Shown here: one piece after another, positions 54,851-64,000 of the stretch | How the letters are laid out: every line of letters starts with the position of its first letter | Position numbering within the stretch: the first letter of the stretch is position 1 | Assembly: GCF_902728235.1 (NCBI RefSeq) | Contig: NZ_CACVBO010000001.1 | Location: forward strand, 496,001 to 560,000 | Direction: 5' to 3' | Origin: Lentimonas sp. CC4 | GTDB lineage: Bacteria; Verrucomicrobiota; Verrucomicrobiia; Opitutales; Coraliomargaritaceae | DNA length: 64,000 bases | The notes under the pieces: model-generated | What the model was told of the DNA's origin: nothing | Database searches by the model: none | What the model saw: only the letters and a program-made list of their open reading frames with translations | Program-made: the position numbers and the translations under genes

Positions 54851-57553
54851 ATGCAAAACGAAGAACAGAAACGCCTCACCGAAAGCACCAACAAGCAAGT
54901 CGCGTGGAAAAAGTGGGGACCGTATCTCAGCGAACGCCAATGGGGCACGGTGCGCGAAGACTACAGCGCCGAAGGTAATGCGTGGGACTACTTCCCGCAT
55001 GACCAGGCACGCTCACGTGCGTATCGACGCGGCGAAGACGGCCTCGCGGGGATCAGCGATGATCAGCAGCAACTCTGCTTCGCCTTAGCGCTGTGGAATG
55101 AAAACGACTCCATCCTAAAAGAACGCTTGTTCGGCTTGACCAACGAGCAGGGCAACCACGGCGAAGACGTCAAAGAATACTACTTCTACCTGGATAGCAC
55201 ACCCACGCATTCCTACATGAAGTATTTGTATAAATACCCACAGGCCGCCTATCCCTACAAGCAACTGCTGGAGAAAGGACAGCAACGCAGTCGCCTCGAG
55301 CCCGAATACGAACTGCTCGACACGGGAATCTTCGACGAAGATCGCTACTTCGATGTCACCGTCGAATATGCCAAAGCTGGCGACGAAGATCTGTTGATCA
55401 AAATTAGCGCCGTCAACCGTGGCCCAGAAAGCGCGAAACTACGTTTGCTGCCGACCCTCTGGTTTCGCAAAACCTGGCATAAGGCGCAAACGCCCCAGCC
55501 ACGCCCCTATCTCTGCGGCTCTGAATTTGTCACCGCACACCACCCCAAACTCGGCGAGTTTCACCTCTTCTGCGAACATGCCGACGAGCTGCTCTATACT
55601 GAAAACGAGACCAACCACGCCCTGCTCTTTAACGGCACCAACAAGACACCCTACGTCAAAGACGGCATCAACGATACCATCGTCTCAGGCAGCGCAACCA
55701 CCAACCCCGAGCACTTCGGCACCAAAGTTGCCGCCCACTACCGCAAGGAGATCGCCCCAGGCGCCACGGAAACGATCCGCCTGCGTCTGAGCAAAGGTCA
55801 AGTCATTCAACAAGACAACGCCTTCAACGAAGACTTTGAGGCGACCTTTGCTGCACGTATTCAGGAAGCGGATGCGTTCTACGACAACATGATCCCTGAC
55901 AGCACGCCCGCAGCCGAGCGTCAGATCACACGTCAAGCCATCGCTGGCATGATGTGGACCAAGCAGTATTACGAATACAATGTGCAACGCTGGATAGACG
56001 AACGCAGCCACCTCGGCCTGCCGCCACGCAACAGCGACTGGGGGCACATGGTCAACTGCGACATCATCTCAATGCCCGACAAATGGGAATACCCTTGGTA
56101 TGCGACTTGGGATCTAGGCTTCCACACCATCGCACTCGTGCTCGCCGACCCCGCCTTTGCCAAGGAGCAGCTCATGCTCTTTATGAGCGATCGCTACATG
56201 CACCCCAACGGGCAACTCCCCGCCTACGAGTGGAATTTCAGTGACGTGAACCCACCGGTGCACCCCTTTGCAGTGCTCACGGTTTACATGATCGATAAAC
56301 AACAGCACGGCGGCGCAGGCGACACCGAATTCCTCGAAGCAGCCTTCAAAGAGCTCGAACGCAATTTCCAATGGTGGGTCGACCACAAAGACCCCTCCGG
56401 CAAAGGCCTCTTCGACGGAGGCTTTCTCGGGCTCGATAATATCGGCGTGTTTGACCGCAGCTCCGCCCTCCCGACAGGCGGCAAGTTAGAGCAATCTGAC
56501 AGCACCTTCTGGATGGTGCTCTACTCACAATACATGCTGCGCATGGCCATCGAGTTGACCAACTCCAGCGAACACTACGAAGCGCAAGTCCTGAAATACT
56601 ACGATCACTTCTTAAGAATTGCCAGTGGCATGGATCGCGTCGGCACATTCGATGATGAGATGTGGGACAGCGTCGACGGCTTTTTCTACGACGTGCTTCG
56701 CTACCCAGACGGCCATGGCACACGCCTCAAGGTGCGCTCACTCGTCGGCCTGCTGCCCATGTGCGCCAACAGTGTGATCGATTCAGACATCCTCGCTCAC
56801 CTGCCCCAACTCCAACAACACTGCCGCGAAGTTTACGAGCGCCACGCCGCCACCGCTCAAAACGTCGCCTGCCCACAGACGGAGGGGATCAACGGTCGCC
56901 ACCTGCTCGCCATTACCGACGAAACGAAGCTGCGACAAATACTCAGCAGAATGCTCGACGAGAATGAATTCCTGAGCCCCTACGGCATTCGCTCACTCTC
57001 CAAACACCACCAAGAGCACCCCTACACCTTCGACTGGGACGGCCAGACACACTCAGTGAGCTACCTACCAGGTGAATCTGACAGCGGCATGTTCGGCGGC
57101 AACTCCAACTGGCGCGGTCCCATCTGGATGCCGACCAACTTTTTAATCATCCGCGCACTGAGTAACTTCTACGCCTACTATGGCGACGACTTCAAAATCG
57201 AGTGCCCCACGGGCTCGGGTAATAGGATGACACTCTACGAAGTATCCTCCGAACTCTGCCACCGACTGACAAATATCTTCCTACGCAACGACGAAGGTAA
57301 ACGCCCTGTCTATGGCGAAAGTGACAAATTCCAGAACGACCCGCACTGGCGCGACCACATTCTTTTCTACGAATACTTCCATGCCGACAACGGCACCGGG
57401 ATCGGCGCTAGTCACCAGACTGGATGGACTGGGATGATCGCCACCATCATCACACTGATGCAAACAATCGACGCCGACCTAATCAGCAGTCAGGGCACCG
57501 GCGGAATCGCCGATCAAATGGCCAAAGTCAGCACCGGCACTGTGAATAAATAG
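54851..57553 (+). CDS. GH63-like glucosidase
   Basis: A 900-residue cytoplasmic glycosidase of the GH63 kind (the family of YgjK and processing glucosidase). An N-terminal beta domain (about 1-330) is followed by an (alpha/alpha)6 barrel: WTKQYYEYNVQRWIDERS, MPDKWEYPWYATWDLGFHTIAL and AYEWNFSDVNPPVHPFAV, with acidic residues at the expected acid and base positions (for example Asp in TWDLGFH). The C-terminal GNSNWRGPIWMPTNFLIIRAL and GASHQTGWTGMIATII are highly typical. No signal peptide is present. Likely substrates are glucosylglycerate- or mannosylglycerate-type compatible solutes or oligosaccharides; the sequence does not decide. Confidence 0.85.
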   Translation: MQNEEQKRLTESTNKQVAWKKWGPYLSERQWGTVREDYSAEGNAWDYFPHDQARSRAYRRGEDGLAGISDDQQQLCFALALWNENDSILKERLFGLTNEQGNHGEDVKEYYFYLDSTPTHSYMKYLYKYPQAAYPYKQLLEKGQQRSRLEPEYELLDTGIFDEDRYFDVTVEYAKAGDEDLLIKISAVNRGPESAKLRLLPTLWFRKTWHKAQTPQPRPYLCGSEFVTAHHPKLGEFHLFCEHADELLYTENETNHALLFNGTNKTPYVKDGINDTIVSGSATTNPEHFGTKVAAHYRKEIAPGATETIRLRLSKGQVIQQDNAFNEDFEATFAARIQEADAFYDNMIPDSTPAAERQITRQAIAGMMWTKQYYEYNVQRWIDERSHLGLPPRNSDWGHMVNCDIISMPDKWEYPWYATWDLGFHTIALVLADPAFAKEQLMLFMSDRYMHPNGQLPAYEWNFSDVNPPVHPFAVLTVYMIDKQQHGGAGDTEFLEAAFKELERNFQWWVDHKDPSGKGLFDGGFLGLDNIGVFDRSSALPTGGKLEQSDSTFWMVLYSQYMLRMAIELTNSSEHYEAQVLKYYDHFLRIASGMDRVGTFDDEMWDSVDGFFYDVLRYPDGHGTRLKVRSLVGLLPMCANSVIDSDILAHLPQLQQHCREVYERHAATAQNVACPQTEGINGRHLLAITDETKLRQILSRMLDENEFLSPYGIRSLSKHHQEHPYTFDWDGQTHSVSYLPGESDSGMFGGNSNWRGPIWMPTNFLIIRALSNFYAYYGDDFKIECPTGSGNRMTLYEVSSELCHRLTNIFLRNDEGKRPVYGESDKFQNDPHWRDHILFYEYFHADNGTGIGASHQTGWTGMIATIITLMQTIDADLISSQGTGGIADQMAKVSTGTVNK

Positions 57554-57646
57554 AACGCTCACTCTTTCAAAAAGTTTTTCCGCATCCGCGCCTTGCTCTC
57601 TTGGTCAACCGTCATGGCCTCGGTGCTCAGCACCGAGGTCGGCAGC

Positions 57647-58942
57647 TTACAAGCGAATCGTTAGCGAACGGCCGTGGCCATCGAGCTTCTCTAACCGCGC
57701 GAAGGTCTCCACGACGGGAGCTGCATTGGCCAAGCTCTTGGCATCGTAGCGCAAAATACTGGAGCGGCGGATAAAGTCGGTTGCTTGCAAGCCACTGAAG
57801 AAGCGTCCCGCACGGCCAGTCGGCAGCGTGTGGCTCGGCCCTGCAGTGAAGTCTCCCAGCACGGTCGGCGTCATGTAACCCTGCAGAATTGCACCGGCAG
57901 TCACGATTTTCTTGGTCAACGCATCAATCGACTTGTCGGCGATCTGTAGCTCCAAGTGCTCAGGTGCAATGTAGTTCGACACCTGCGCCGCTTGATCGAG
58001 ATTCTTGCAAGTGACCGCGAGGAAGCGAGTCGTCAGCACCTTCTCACACTTCGCCGCGTGGGTGCGCTCTGGCAATTGCTTGGCGAGCGACTTCTCTATC
58101 TTCTTGAGTAGCGCCTTGCTGGTGGTTGCTAAATAGATGATTTCCTTACCGCTGCCGTGTTCGGCCTGTGCGATGAGATCCGCAGCAACGTGATCTGCAT
58201 TTGCACCTGCATCAGTGATAATCATCACTTCACTTGGGCCGGGTAGTAAATCGATCCCAACAGTGCCGAGCACCTGACGCTTCGCCTCCATAACAAAGGC
58301 ATTACCAGGACCAAAAATCTTATCGACCGCAGGAATGGTTGCGGTGCCATAGGCCATCGCGCCAACGGCTTGCACGCCGCCGACTTTATACACTTCGTCA
58401 ACACCCACCATCGCCAGCGCGGCCAACATTCCAGGGGCGATTGAGCCGTCTGCTGCGGGAGGCGTGCAAACGCAAATCTCAGGATTCTTCACCAGCTTCG
58501 CCAGCACGGCTGTCATGATGACCGTCGAGACGAGCGGCACATTACCACCCGGCACATAAAGCCCAACACGTTGGATCGGGTAAAAGCGCTCGCCGACGAT
58601 ACCGCCTTGCGCGTTCTTAGCCTTCCAATCCTTCGGCAGCGTCTTTTTGTGGAAATCTTTGACGAGTGCAATGGACTCCCGAATGGCTTTGCGATCCGCA
58701 ACCGAGAGGCTCTTGACCGCGGCCTTCATCTCGGCGGGATCCACACGCAGCGCTTTGGCGCTGAGTTTTGCACCGTCGAACTTCTGGGTGTATTCGAGCA
58801 CGGCGGTATCGCCGCGCGCCTTCACATCAGCCAGCACCGGAGTGACCACATCGGAGACATCACCCGTGGCGTTTGCATCCGCACAGAACGTGCGCAGCGC
58901 ATTGAAGAATTTAGGCGAATCAGAGAATTCGAGAGTTTGCAT
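57647..58942 (-). CDS. hisD: Histidinol dehydrogenase
   Basis: Oxidises histidinol to histidine in two NAD+-linked steps, with a zinc ion. It has 431 residues. YVPGGNVPLVSTVIMTAVLAKLVKNPEICVCTPP, GGVQAVGAMAYGTATIPAVDKIFGPGN, LPGPSEVMIITDAGANADHVAADLIAQAEHGSGKE, and the late PEHLELQ and FTAGPSHTLPTGRAGRFFSGL contain the zinc ligands (Gln, His, Asp, His) and catalytic Glu/His. The start at 58942 is the only strong one. It is not adjacent to the other his genes of this window. Confidence 0.96.
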   Translation of the reverse strand: MQTLEFSDSPKFFNALRTFCADANATGDVSDVVTPVLADVKARGDTAVLEYTQKFDGAKLSAKALRVDPAEMKAAVKSLSVADRKAIRESIALVKDFHKKTLPKDWKAKNAQGGIVGERFYPIQRVGLYVPGGNVPLVSTVIMTAVLAKLVKNPEICVCTPPAADGSIAPGMLAALAMVGVDEVYKVGGVQAVGAMAYGTATIPAVDKIFGPGNAFVMEAKRQVLGTVGIDLLPGPSEVMIITDAGANADHVAADLIAQAEHGSGKEIIYLATTSKALLKKIEKSLAKQLPERTHAAKCEKVLTTRFLAVTCKNLDQAAQVSNYIAPEHLELQIADKSIDALTKKIVTAGAILQGYMTPTVLGDFTAGPSHTLPTGRAGRFFSGLQATDFIRRSSILRYDAKSLANAAPVVETFARLEKLDGHGRSLTIRL

Positions 58943-58989
58943 AATAGCTAAAAGAAAATGGTTCGCGCCTGCTCCTGCAAGCCGCGTGC

Positions 58990-59724
58990 TTACTTTGTTT
59001 TTTGACCAGTCGGAATAGTGAAGATCCCACTCTGTAGTGGTGTATTTACCTGCACATTACTGATCACGACAGTGTGGAGCATTTTGTTATCCTGATAATA
59101 CTCCACCCGCCTCGGAAATTTAATACCATCCACGATACGCTCGCCGACTTCGACACTTTCTACGCCTTGATCGGTAATCGTCGAAACGAGTGTATCGTCA
59201 TTCACTGCAAAATAGCGTGTCGTAGTCTGTCCGTCGGGATACGAATACAACAGCTTATGAGAACGCACGCCGCGCCGCTGCTCGATACCCTTGTATGCGA
59301 CCTGTTCGCCACTCTTAAAATCAGCACCAAAGAAACTGAATAGCTGACGCGTGCTAAAGGCCACGCGCTTTAATTCCTCTTCGGTCATCGTGCGCATTTG
59401 AGAACGCTTCGCCTCATCACTTAGATTGGAGCGAATGATACAGCCCGAATCGCCATCCAGGATAGTGGTTTCCACCAAATCATCCACCTTCACCTCCAAG
59501 CGCTGCGAACAAGGCTTGCGGGAAATAATAAGAATCGTCGCGCTAGGTAACTTCGATTCAGCCGGCTCGATCCAGCCTTCCATCTTCAGAGTGACGACAC
59601 CCTTCAACGCCGCTTCCGTGCCGACGGTGGCACGAGCGCGGTTTACAATGGAGTTTACTTTCGACGACGCCCCAAATAGCGGAGCGGCCAGAGCAATCAA
59701 ACAAATGCAGGATAATAACTTCAT
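58990..59724 (-). CDS. Secreted LolA-like protein
   Basis: A 244-residue secreted protein. The signal peptide is MKLLSCICLIALAAPLFGASS. The body repeats the layout of an incomplete beta-barrel: ALKGVVTLKMEGWIEPAE, then RLEVKVDDLVETTILDGDSGCIIRSNL, YFAVNDDTLVSTITDQ and FPRRVEYYQDNKMLHTVVISNVQVNTPL. This is close to the outer-membrane lipoprotein-sorting-like (LolA fold) group common in this phylum. The protein at 48752 resembles it in layout. It probably handles lipoproteins or lipids in the periplasm. Confidence 0.65.
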   Translation of the reverse strand: MKLLSCICLIALAAPLFGASSKVNSIVNRARATVGTEAALKGVVTLKMEGWIEPAESKLPSATILIISRKPCSQRLEVKVDDLVETTILDGDSGCIIRSNLSDEAKRSQMRTMTEEELKRVAFSTRQLFSFFGADFKSGEQVAYKGIEQRRGVRSHKLLYSYPDGQTTTRYFAVNDDTLVSTITDQGVESVEVGERIVDGIKFPRRVEYYQDNKMLHTVVISNVQVNTPLQSGIFTIPTGQKTK

Positions 59725-59803
59725 AACTGATAGGCTTCAGACCGAGATCGAGATGAAATGTTCAGATCAAAAACGTGCACCACGATGGCGCACGTCATCC
59801 GCG

Positions 59804-61351
59804 CTACTCCCACTCGATTGTGCTCGGTGGCTTCGAGCTAATGTCGAGCACGACACGATTGCAACCAGTCACTTCATTGATGATACGGCTAGAAATCTTA
59901 CGAAGCACGTCATAAGGCACACGCGCCCAGTCCGCAGTCATCGCATCGAGACTCTCGACGATACGTAGCGCGACTACATTCTCGTAGGTGCGCTCGTCGC
60001 CCATAACGCCAACAGTCTTCACAGGAAGGAAGACACAGAAGGACTGCCAGACCTTGTAGTAAAGATCAGCGGCCATCATCTCTTCTTGAAGAATCGCATC
60101 CGCCTTACGCAGCACGACGAGATCCTCTTCCTTGATCGGCCCCATGACGCGCACGCCAAGACCGGGACCAGGGAACGGTTGACGCCAGACCACTTCCTTC
60201 GGCAAGCCGAGTTGTGAGCCGAGCTCGCGGACTTCGTCCTTAAACAATTCACGCAGCGGCTCAAGTAGCTTGAGGTTCATCTTCTCAGGGAGACCGCCGA
60301 CATTGTGATGGCTCTTAATGAGTGCCGCAGGGTTACCGTCGATCGCGATGGACTCAATCACGTCTGGATACAGCGTGCCTTGAGCGAGGAAAGTGTAGTT
60401 GCCCTTCTCCTTTAGTTCGGTGACAGACTCGTCAAAGACTTCGACGAAGGAATTGCCAATGATCTTACGCTTGGTTTCCGGATCGGAAACACCCGCCAAA
60501 CGATCAAGGAAGAACTTGGCCTTGTCAGCCACACGCACATCGAGATCGAAGTGATCGCCGTAAAGTTTTTCAACCTGCTCACGCTCGTGGAGGCGAAGCA
60601 GACCGTTGTCTACGAAGACACAAGTGAGCTGCTTACCGATCGCTTTATGAATCAGCGCAGCAGCGACAGAAGAATCGACCCCACCAGAAAGACCGAGAAT
60701 CACACGCTCATCGCCGACCATATCTTTGATCTTCTGCACCGACTCTTCGATGTAATTGGCCATCGACCAATCCGACTCGCAGCCACAGATCTTAAAGAGG
60801 AAATTCGCGATCACCTCGGTGCCCATTTCGGAGTGTGCCACCTCGGGGTGAAACTGCATGCCGTAGAAATCACGCTTCGCATCTTGAATGGTCGCAAAAG
60901 GCGAATTCTCAGTCGAAGCGACCGCCTCGAAACCTTCCGGCAATTCCTCAATACGATCACCGTGCGAGTTCCACACGCGCAGCTCGTCTGGCATGCCCTC
61001 GAACAGCTTACCCTTGATGCCGATGCTCAAAGTGCCATGGCCGAATTCGCGCTCCTCACTCTTGCCGACGCGACCGCCGAGCATATGCGCCATGAGCTGC
61101 TCGCCGTAGCAAATGCCCAGCACAGGAAGCCCCATTTCAAAGACCTTCGCATCCGGACGCGGAGAGCCTTCGATCAATACCGACGACGGGCCACCCGAAA
61201 GGATAACACCTTTAACGCCCGCCTCTTTCAGCACGCTGGCCTGCGTGTTGTATGGATAGATGCGAGAGAGAACATTGGCCTCACGAATACGGCGGGCGAT
61301 GACCTGCGTGTATTGTGAACCGAAATCGAGGACTGCGATATGATCTGGCAT
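59804..61351 (-). CDS. guaA: GMP synthase (glutamine-hydrolysing)
   Basis: Makes GMP from XMP, using ammonia freed from glutamine. The N-terminal amidotransferase has Cys81 in [13 protein letters not shown] and His-x-Glu in QFHPEVAHS. The ATP-pyrophosphatase domain has the P-loop [15 protein letters not shown]. The C-terminal dimerisation domain ends in [10 protein letters not shown], the invariant Gly/Trp-Glu end of the family. At 515 residues the gene is complete and standard. Confidence 0.97.
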   Translation of the reverse strand: MPDHIAVLDFGSQYTQVIARRIREANVLSRIYPYNTQASVLKEAGVKGVILSGGPSSVLIEGSPRPDAKVFEMGLPVLGICYGEQLMAHMLGGRVGKSEEREFGHGTLSIGIKGKLFEGMPDELRVWNSHGDRIEELPEGFEAVASTENSPFATIQDAKRDFYGMQFHPEVAHSEMGTEVIANFLFKICGCESDWSMANYIEESVQKIKDMVGDERVILGLSGGVDSSVAAALIHKAIGKQLTCVFVDNGLLRLHEREQVEKLYGDHFDLDVRVADKAKFFLDRLAGVSDPETKRKIIGNSFVEVFDESVTELKEKGNYTFLAQGTLYPDVIESIAIDGNPAALIKSHHNVGGLPEKMNLKLLEPLRELFKDEVRELGSQLGLPKEVVWRQPFPGPGLGVRVMGPIKEEDLVVLRKADAILQEEMMAADLYYKVWQSFCVFLPVKTVGVMGDERTYENVVALRIVESLDAMTADWARVPYDVLRKISSRIINEVTGCNRVVLDISSKPPSTIEWE

Positions 61352-61418
61352 GATATGAAAAGCTGAAAAACTGAAAAACTGAAATTAAGAAATGCTGAAA
61401 ACTAGAAATACACTTTTG

Positions 61419-61661
61419 CTAGAAGCGCAAGCGACCATTGGTAAACCCGCACTGAGGGCAATCGCATTCTTCACTGCCATGCGAACCAGTGTATATCTGG
61501 CTACATTTGATACAGTGGTAAATGACCTTCGAGCGCTGGGCCTCAAAGAGATGCTTATCCTTCCAGTCATAGTAAAACCACAAGCCAAAGAGCAGCGCAA
61601 AGCCGCTCCCCAGGTAAAGGAGGAAAAATATATCTACATCGAGTCCGATCACAGGGAGCAA
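61419..61661 (-). CDS. Small membrane protein with C-terminal zinc ribbon
   Basis: An 80-residue protein. A membrane helix (about 10-32, FFLLYLGSGFALLFGLWFYYDW) is followed by basic residues. The tail holds two cysteine knuckles, CIKC (about 50-53) and CPQC (about 68-71), a zinc ribbon (HCIKCSQIYTGSHGSEECDCPQCGFTNGRLRF). Function is unknown; such anchored ribbons are common in the phylum. It precedes guaA on the same strand by 67 bases. Confidence 0.7.
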   Translation of the reverse strand: MLPVIGLDVDIFFLLYLGSGFALLFGLWFYYDWKDKHLFEAQRSKVIYHCIKCSQIYTGSHGSEECDCPQCGFTNGRLRF

Positions 61662-61754
61662 TTTGGGACAACTCGCGCTCGGCTCAAGTAAATTGAGACA
61701 AACACCTCAGAAGGTTATCAAAAAGAAGCTCATAAGGGAAGTGACACAGGCATT

Positions 61755-61782
61755 GCTACGCCATCTCCGGCAGACCTCCGTC
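61755..61782. repeat. 28-bp dispersed repeat (third copy)
   Basis: GCTACGCCATCTCCGGCAGA followed by CCTCCGTC. It is the same as 33724-33751, and its inverse is at 27191-27217 with two differences. All three are intergenic. Confidence 0.7.
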
Positions 61783-61838
61783 CTGCCTGTGCATACGCGA
61801 GAGGAAACAGACAAGTATGTCTGTTTCACGTCCTCCCC

Positions 61839-63761
61839 CTACTCCACGTCCTCGCTCTTCTGCTCACGCAACTGCGCCATCAGCGCCGACGACTCGCGCT
61901 CGATCCCTTCGCGACACATCCGACTGGCTGGATAGATATCCTGCGCGGCCAAAAAGGCTGCCAAAGCGCCGGCATGCTGCGCTTCCGCGGATTGACGTTG
62001 TGCGCGATCCAGATAGACGACGAAGTCCGCGACTCGTGGTGCAAGCTCGGCACGCGCACGATTCATCGGCGCATCGTCTGCATCAAACTTCGCAGCCTCT
62101 GCCAATAGTTCCCATGCCACATAAGCATCTCCCTGCTTCAGGGCTTCTTCGCTCTGTGCGACCAGCAAATCAATGGTAGAGACCTGCTCGATCACCTCCA
62201 TCAACAAGGGGCGTCGCGCCGAGTCCTCCGCAAGGGCAAAGCCCAAATCCATACGGCGATCATAAATCCCACGATGGTCACCGCGTTTATACAAGTCGTC
62301 GAAAATCTGCACACCTTGAGACCCCGCTGTCGCCAGCTTCGTAGTCTCTTGCTGAAATTCGCGGACCGATGGATTCGACGGCCAGATATCAATCGCCGTC
62401 TGCAACTCGGCTCGCGCCTTATCAATATCGCCTAAATTACGATACTGCGACGCGGCAAACACCGCCATATCACTCATACTCTTCGCAGTCTCGACACTCG
62501 AAAGGACGCGTGTCTTCGGAAAGTCTTTGGCAATCAAGGCAATGCGCTCAGCATATTGCTCCACCCCGTTGTAATCTTTCGCATCCGCCAGCTCGCCCGC
62601 TTCCATCATATCTCGATACAAATCCAGTAACGTGCGGCGTTGCTCGACCGGAATCGCATTCAGCGACGGCATAAACTCGCCAAGGAAAAAGGTCTCCTGC
62701 AAGCGCTCCAGAGCAATAATCGTGCGCTCCTCTGCATACGCAGTATTCACAGCATCCACACCTTTATTGACATCCGTGACCGCTTCGTTCGCGACGAAGG
62801 CCATCATATCAACGGTAAATACCATATCGGTATTCGGGAAAAAGGACTTCAACTCGCCCTTGCCCACTTCGAGTTGTTGCTGTGAACCTTTAAACATTAG
62901 CTGGTAAAAGCCAGAGAGCACCAAGGCATGTTGATAACGACGTTGCACGAGGAACGCCACGATTTGGCTCTGCATCTGCAACTTCGCCTGCATGCCAGTC
63001 AACGCAACTTGCCCTTCCATCGCGAGCAGCTTCGCCTCCGTTTCGGCTAAATCCAACGCGCGAAAAGCACCTTCTCCAGCCAAAGCGGCCGTATTCGAGC
63101 TGCCCTTCCCTTTTCCATCTTTCCCAGAAGTCATTCGCACAGATTCTTTCTGTTTCTGCTCCTGAATCTTATCCAAAATCATGGCGCGGTTCGCCACGAC
63201 TTCTTGCTGGTAGCGACGCACGTCAGCCAGCTCACGTTGCGTGAGCGCCGTCCCACGCATTTCCTTACGAATGCGCCATGCGTTAAACACTTGATTCGCC
63301 ACAATCGTGCTATTACCGCCATCACTATCGAAATTGGCCGCACGAAATAGCATCTCCCAAGTCTCGAAGATCGCATCCTCGCTATGATCGCCCATCGCTG
63401 ACAAGCGATCCAAGATGTCGTCCATCAAGCGCGCATAATTCTCCTCTTCCTCAGTCGGCGAAGCTAAAAGAAAACGCTCAAACCGTGCTCGAAACGCACG
63501 TTGATCGGTCAAATTAAAGGTCTTCCCCTTCCAGGCGAAGCTACCGTTCTCGAAATCCATCGAGTCGCTCGATGGATCAAAGGCACGATTCGCCATTTCT
63601 AGGAAGGTATTGCTCTCAAACATCCCACCTGTCGGTGCAGACATACCTGCCGCAGCAGGTGCCGGGCCAGCAGGAGCTGCCGCAGGGGCATAGCCCTGAG
63701 CAAACGAAGTGACCTGAGCGGCCACCAGACAAAGACTAATACTTGCGCAAACTTTCAACAT
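61839..63761 (-). CDS. Secreted helical repeat protein of unknown function
   Basis: A 640-residue secreted protein. The signal peptide is [21 protein letters not shown], followed by a Pro/Ala-rich stretch ([17 protein letters not shown]). The body is long alpha-helical, with TPR-like segments in its last half (AKAELQT-type: [63 protein letters not shown]). I do not recognise a specific family. Its start codon lies inside the last 26 bases of the upstream 81-residue-type gene, so the two are likely translated together. A role in envelope assembly is possible but unproven. Confidence 0.7.
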   Translation of the reverse strand: MLKVCASISLCLVAAQVTSFAQGYAPAAAPAGPAPAAAGMSAPTGGMFESNTFLEMANRAFDPSSDSMDFENGSFAWKGKTFNLTDQRAFRARFERFLLASPTEEEENYARLMDDILDRLSAMGDHSEDAIFETWEMLFRAANFDSDGGNSTIVANQVFNAWRIRKEMRGTALTQRELADVRRYQQEVVANRAMILDKIQEQKQKESVRMTSGKDGKGKGSSNTAALAGEGAFRALDLAETEAKLLAMEGQVALTGMQAKLQMQSQIVAFLVQRRYQHALVLSGFYQLMFKGSQQQLEVGKGELKSFFPNTDMVFTVDMMAFVANEAVTDVNKGVDAVNTAYAEERTIIALERLQETFFLGEFMPSLNAIPVEQRRTLLDLYRDMMEAGELADAKDYNGVEQYAERIALIAKDFPKTRVLSSVETAKSMSDMAVFAASQYRNLGDIDKARAELQTAIDIWPSNPSVREFQQETTKLATAGSQGVQIFDDLYKRGDHRGIYDRRMDLGFALAEDSARRPLLMEVIEQVSTIDLLVAQSEEALKQGDAYVAWELLAEAAKFDADDAPMNRARAELAPRVADFVVYLDRAQRQSAEAQHAGALAAFLAAQDIYPASRMCREGIERESSALMAQLREQKSEDVE

Positions 63762-64000
63762 AGATCAGCCCTCCTTCTTCGATTCTGGCACGCATTTCAT
63801 AACGCTGCCCAATATGTAAATTACCACCCACATCATCCGGCACAAACACCGGCAAGCGCGAACCACCGCTCTCAGGCACCACTGCCAAGATACGACCAAC
63901 GCCCTTCTCCCACTGCACCTGCGAGTCAATCTGCGCGCGGATCGTGTAAGTATTGCCCAGGAAATCTCCTGGCTTCTTCATGTAACTCTCCGTCGGTAGC
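63736..64000 (-). CDS. Small beta-rich protein, 5' end possibly outside the window
   Basis: An 81-residue reading starts at ATG 63981 ([29 protein letters not shown]). The frame stays open without a stop to the window edge (Leu-Pro-Thr-Glu-Ser-Tyr before the Met), so the gene may be longer. It is beta-rich ([53 protein letters not shown]), with an OB-fold-like rhythm. Its 3' end overlaps the start of the 640-residue secreted protein by 26 bases. No family is recognised. Confidence 0.5.
   Translation of the reverse strand, partial: LPTESYMKKPGDFLGNTYTIRAQIDSQVQWEKGVGRILAVVPESGGSRLPVFVPDDVGGNLHIGQRYEMRARIEEGGLIYVESLRKY

Noticed and set aside
60551-61318. A 255-residue frame antisense to guaA
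   Set aside because: It mirrors the codon pattern of guaA; no domain or start signal supports it.

Overview
The window looks like a chromosomal segment of a marine verrucomicrobium, most likely class Opitutae (Coraliomargarita/Lentimonas-like). This is inferred from several secreted proteins ending in a PEP-CTERM anchor (Pro-Glu-Pro-Ser, a hydrophobic helix, then Arg-Arg-Arg), a fucosidase/esterase/sulfatase group of the kind used on sulfated algal polysaccharides, and gene content that is neither proteobacterial nor bacteroidetal. No rRNA, tRNA, CRISPR array, prophage or transposase gene was seen. Genes are mostly ordinary housekeeping units separated by intergenic spaces unusually rich in small repeats.

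Layout. 1-5.7 kb: mutM (cut by the window edge), an orphan solute-binding protein, lysS, an Xre/RES toxin-antitoxin pair, a DUF456 membrane protein and an EF-hand lipoprotein. 5.6-12.9 kb (minus strand): a metal-homeostasis block with a P1B-4-type metal-efflux ATPase behind a PerR/Fur-like palindrome, then a Mn/Zn/Fe-type ABC importer (binding protein, ATPase, two permeases). One permease carries a DtxR/MntR-like domain at its C-terminus, and a GxxExxY gene cassette has entered the operon. 13.2-20.2 kb: secreted GH29 fucosidase, SGNH esterase, a PEP-CTERM protein, an S1 sulfatase plus a headless sulfatase remnant, and an RNase H-like protein. 20.8-31 kb: ftsH-tilS, an esterase coupled to a DUF167 gene, a secreted parvulin, miaA, a Cys-cluster protein, and gmd-fcl (GDP-fucose synthesis) divergent from a XylR-type regulator.

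32-36 kb is an accessory stretch of small secreted or membrane proteins of unknown function, a PEP-CTERM protein and repeats. 36.2-39.3 kb is a heme operon (hemH, a CcsA/HemX-type membrane protein, hemA), followed by a 101-bp tandem repeat and a TetR-type regulator. 40.2-41.1 kb holds a nested repeat island. 41-47.7 kb has a lipoprotein, a NtrB-like histidine kinase, a four-helix-bundle (S23/Avd-like) cassette, a stand-alone coaB domain, a VC0807-type membrane protein and gltA. 47.8-59 kb carries scattered histidine genes (hisH, hisB-hisC, hisD) between cell-envelope proteins and a GH63-like glycosidase. 59-64 kb has a LolA-like protein, guaA, a zinc-ribbon membrane protein and a coupled pair of unknown secreted proteins.

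The most interesting signal is in the repeats. Two small-gene cassettes (GxxExxY, four-helix bundle) sit inside operons, flanked by short degenerate tandem repeats in inverted orientation, and one has a deleted copy beside it. Several other junctions carry 7-bp tandem repeats of unrelated sequence but the same period. Comparing repeat copies within the window gives two filled/empty-site pairs, a 39-bp palindrome and a ~0.6-kb nested element, which show that these elements move although no transposase is encoded here.
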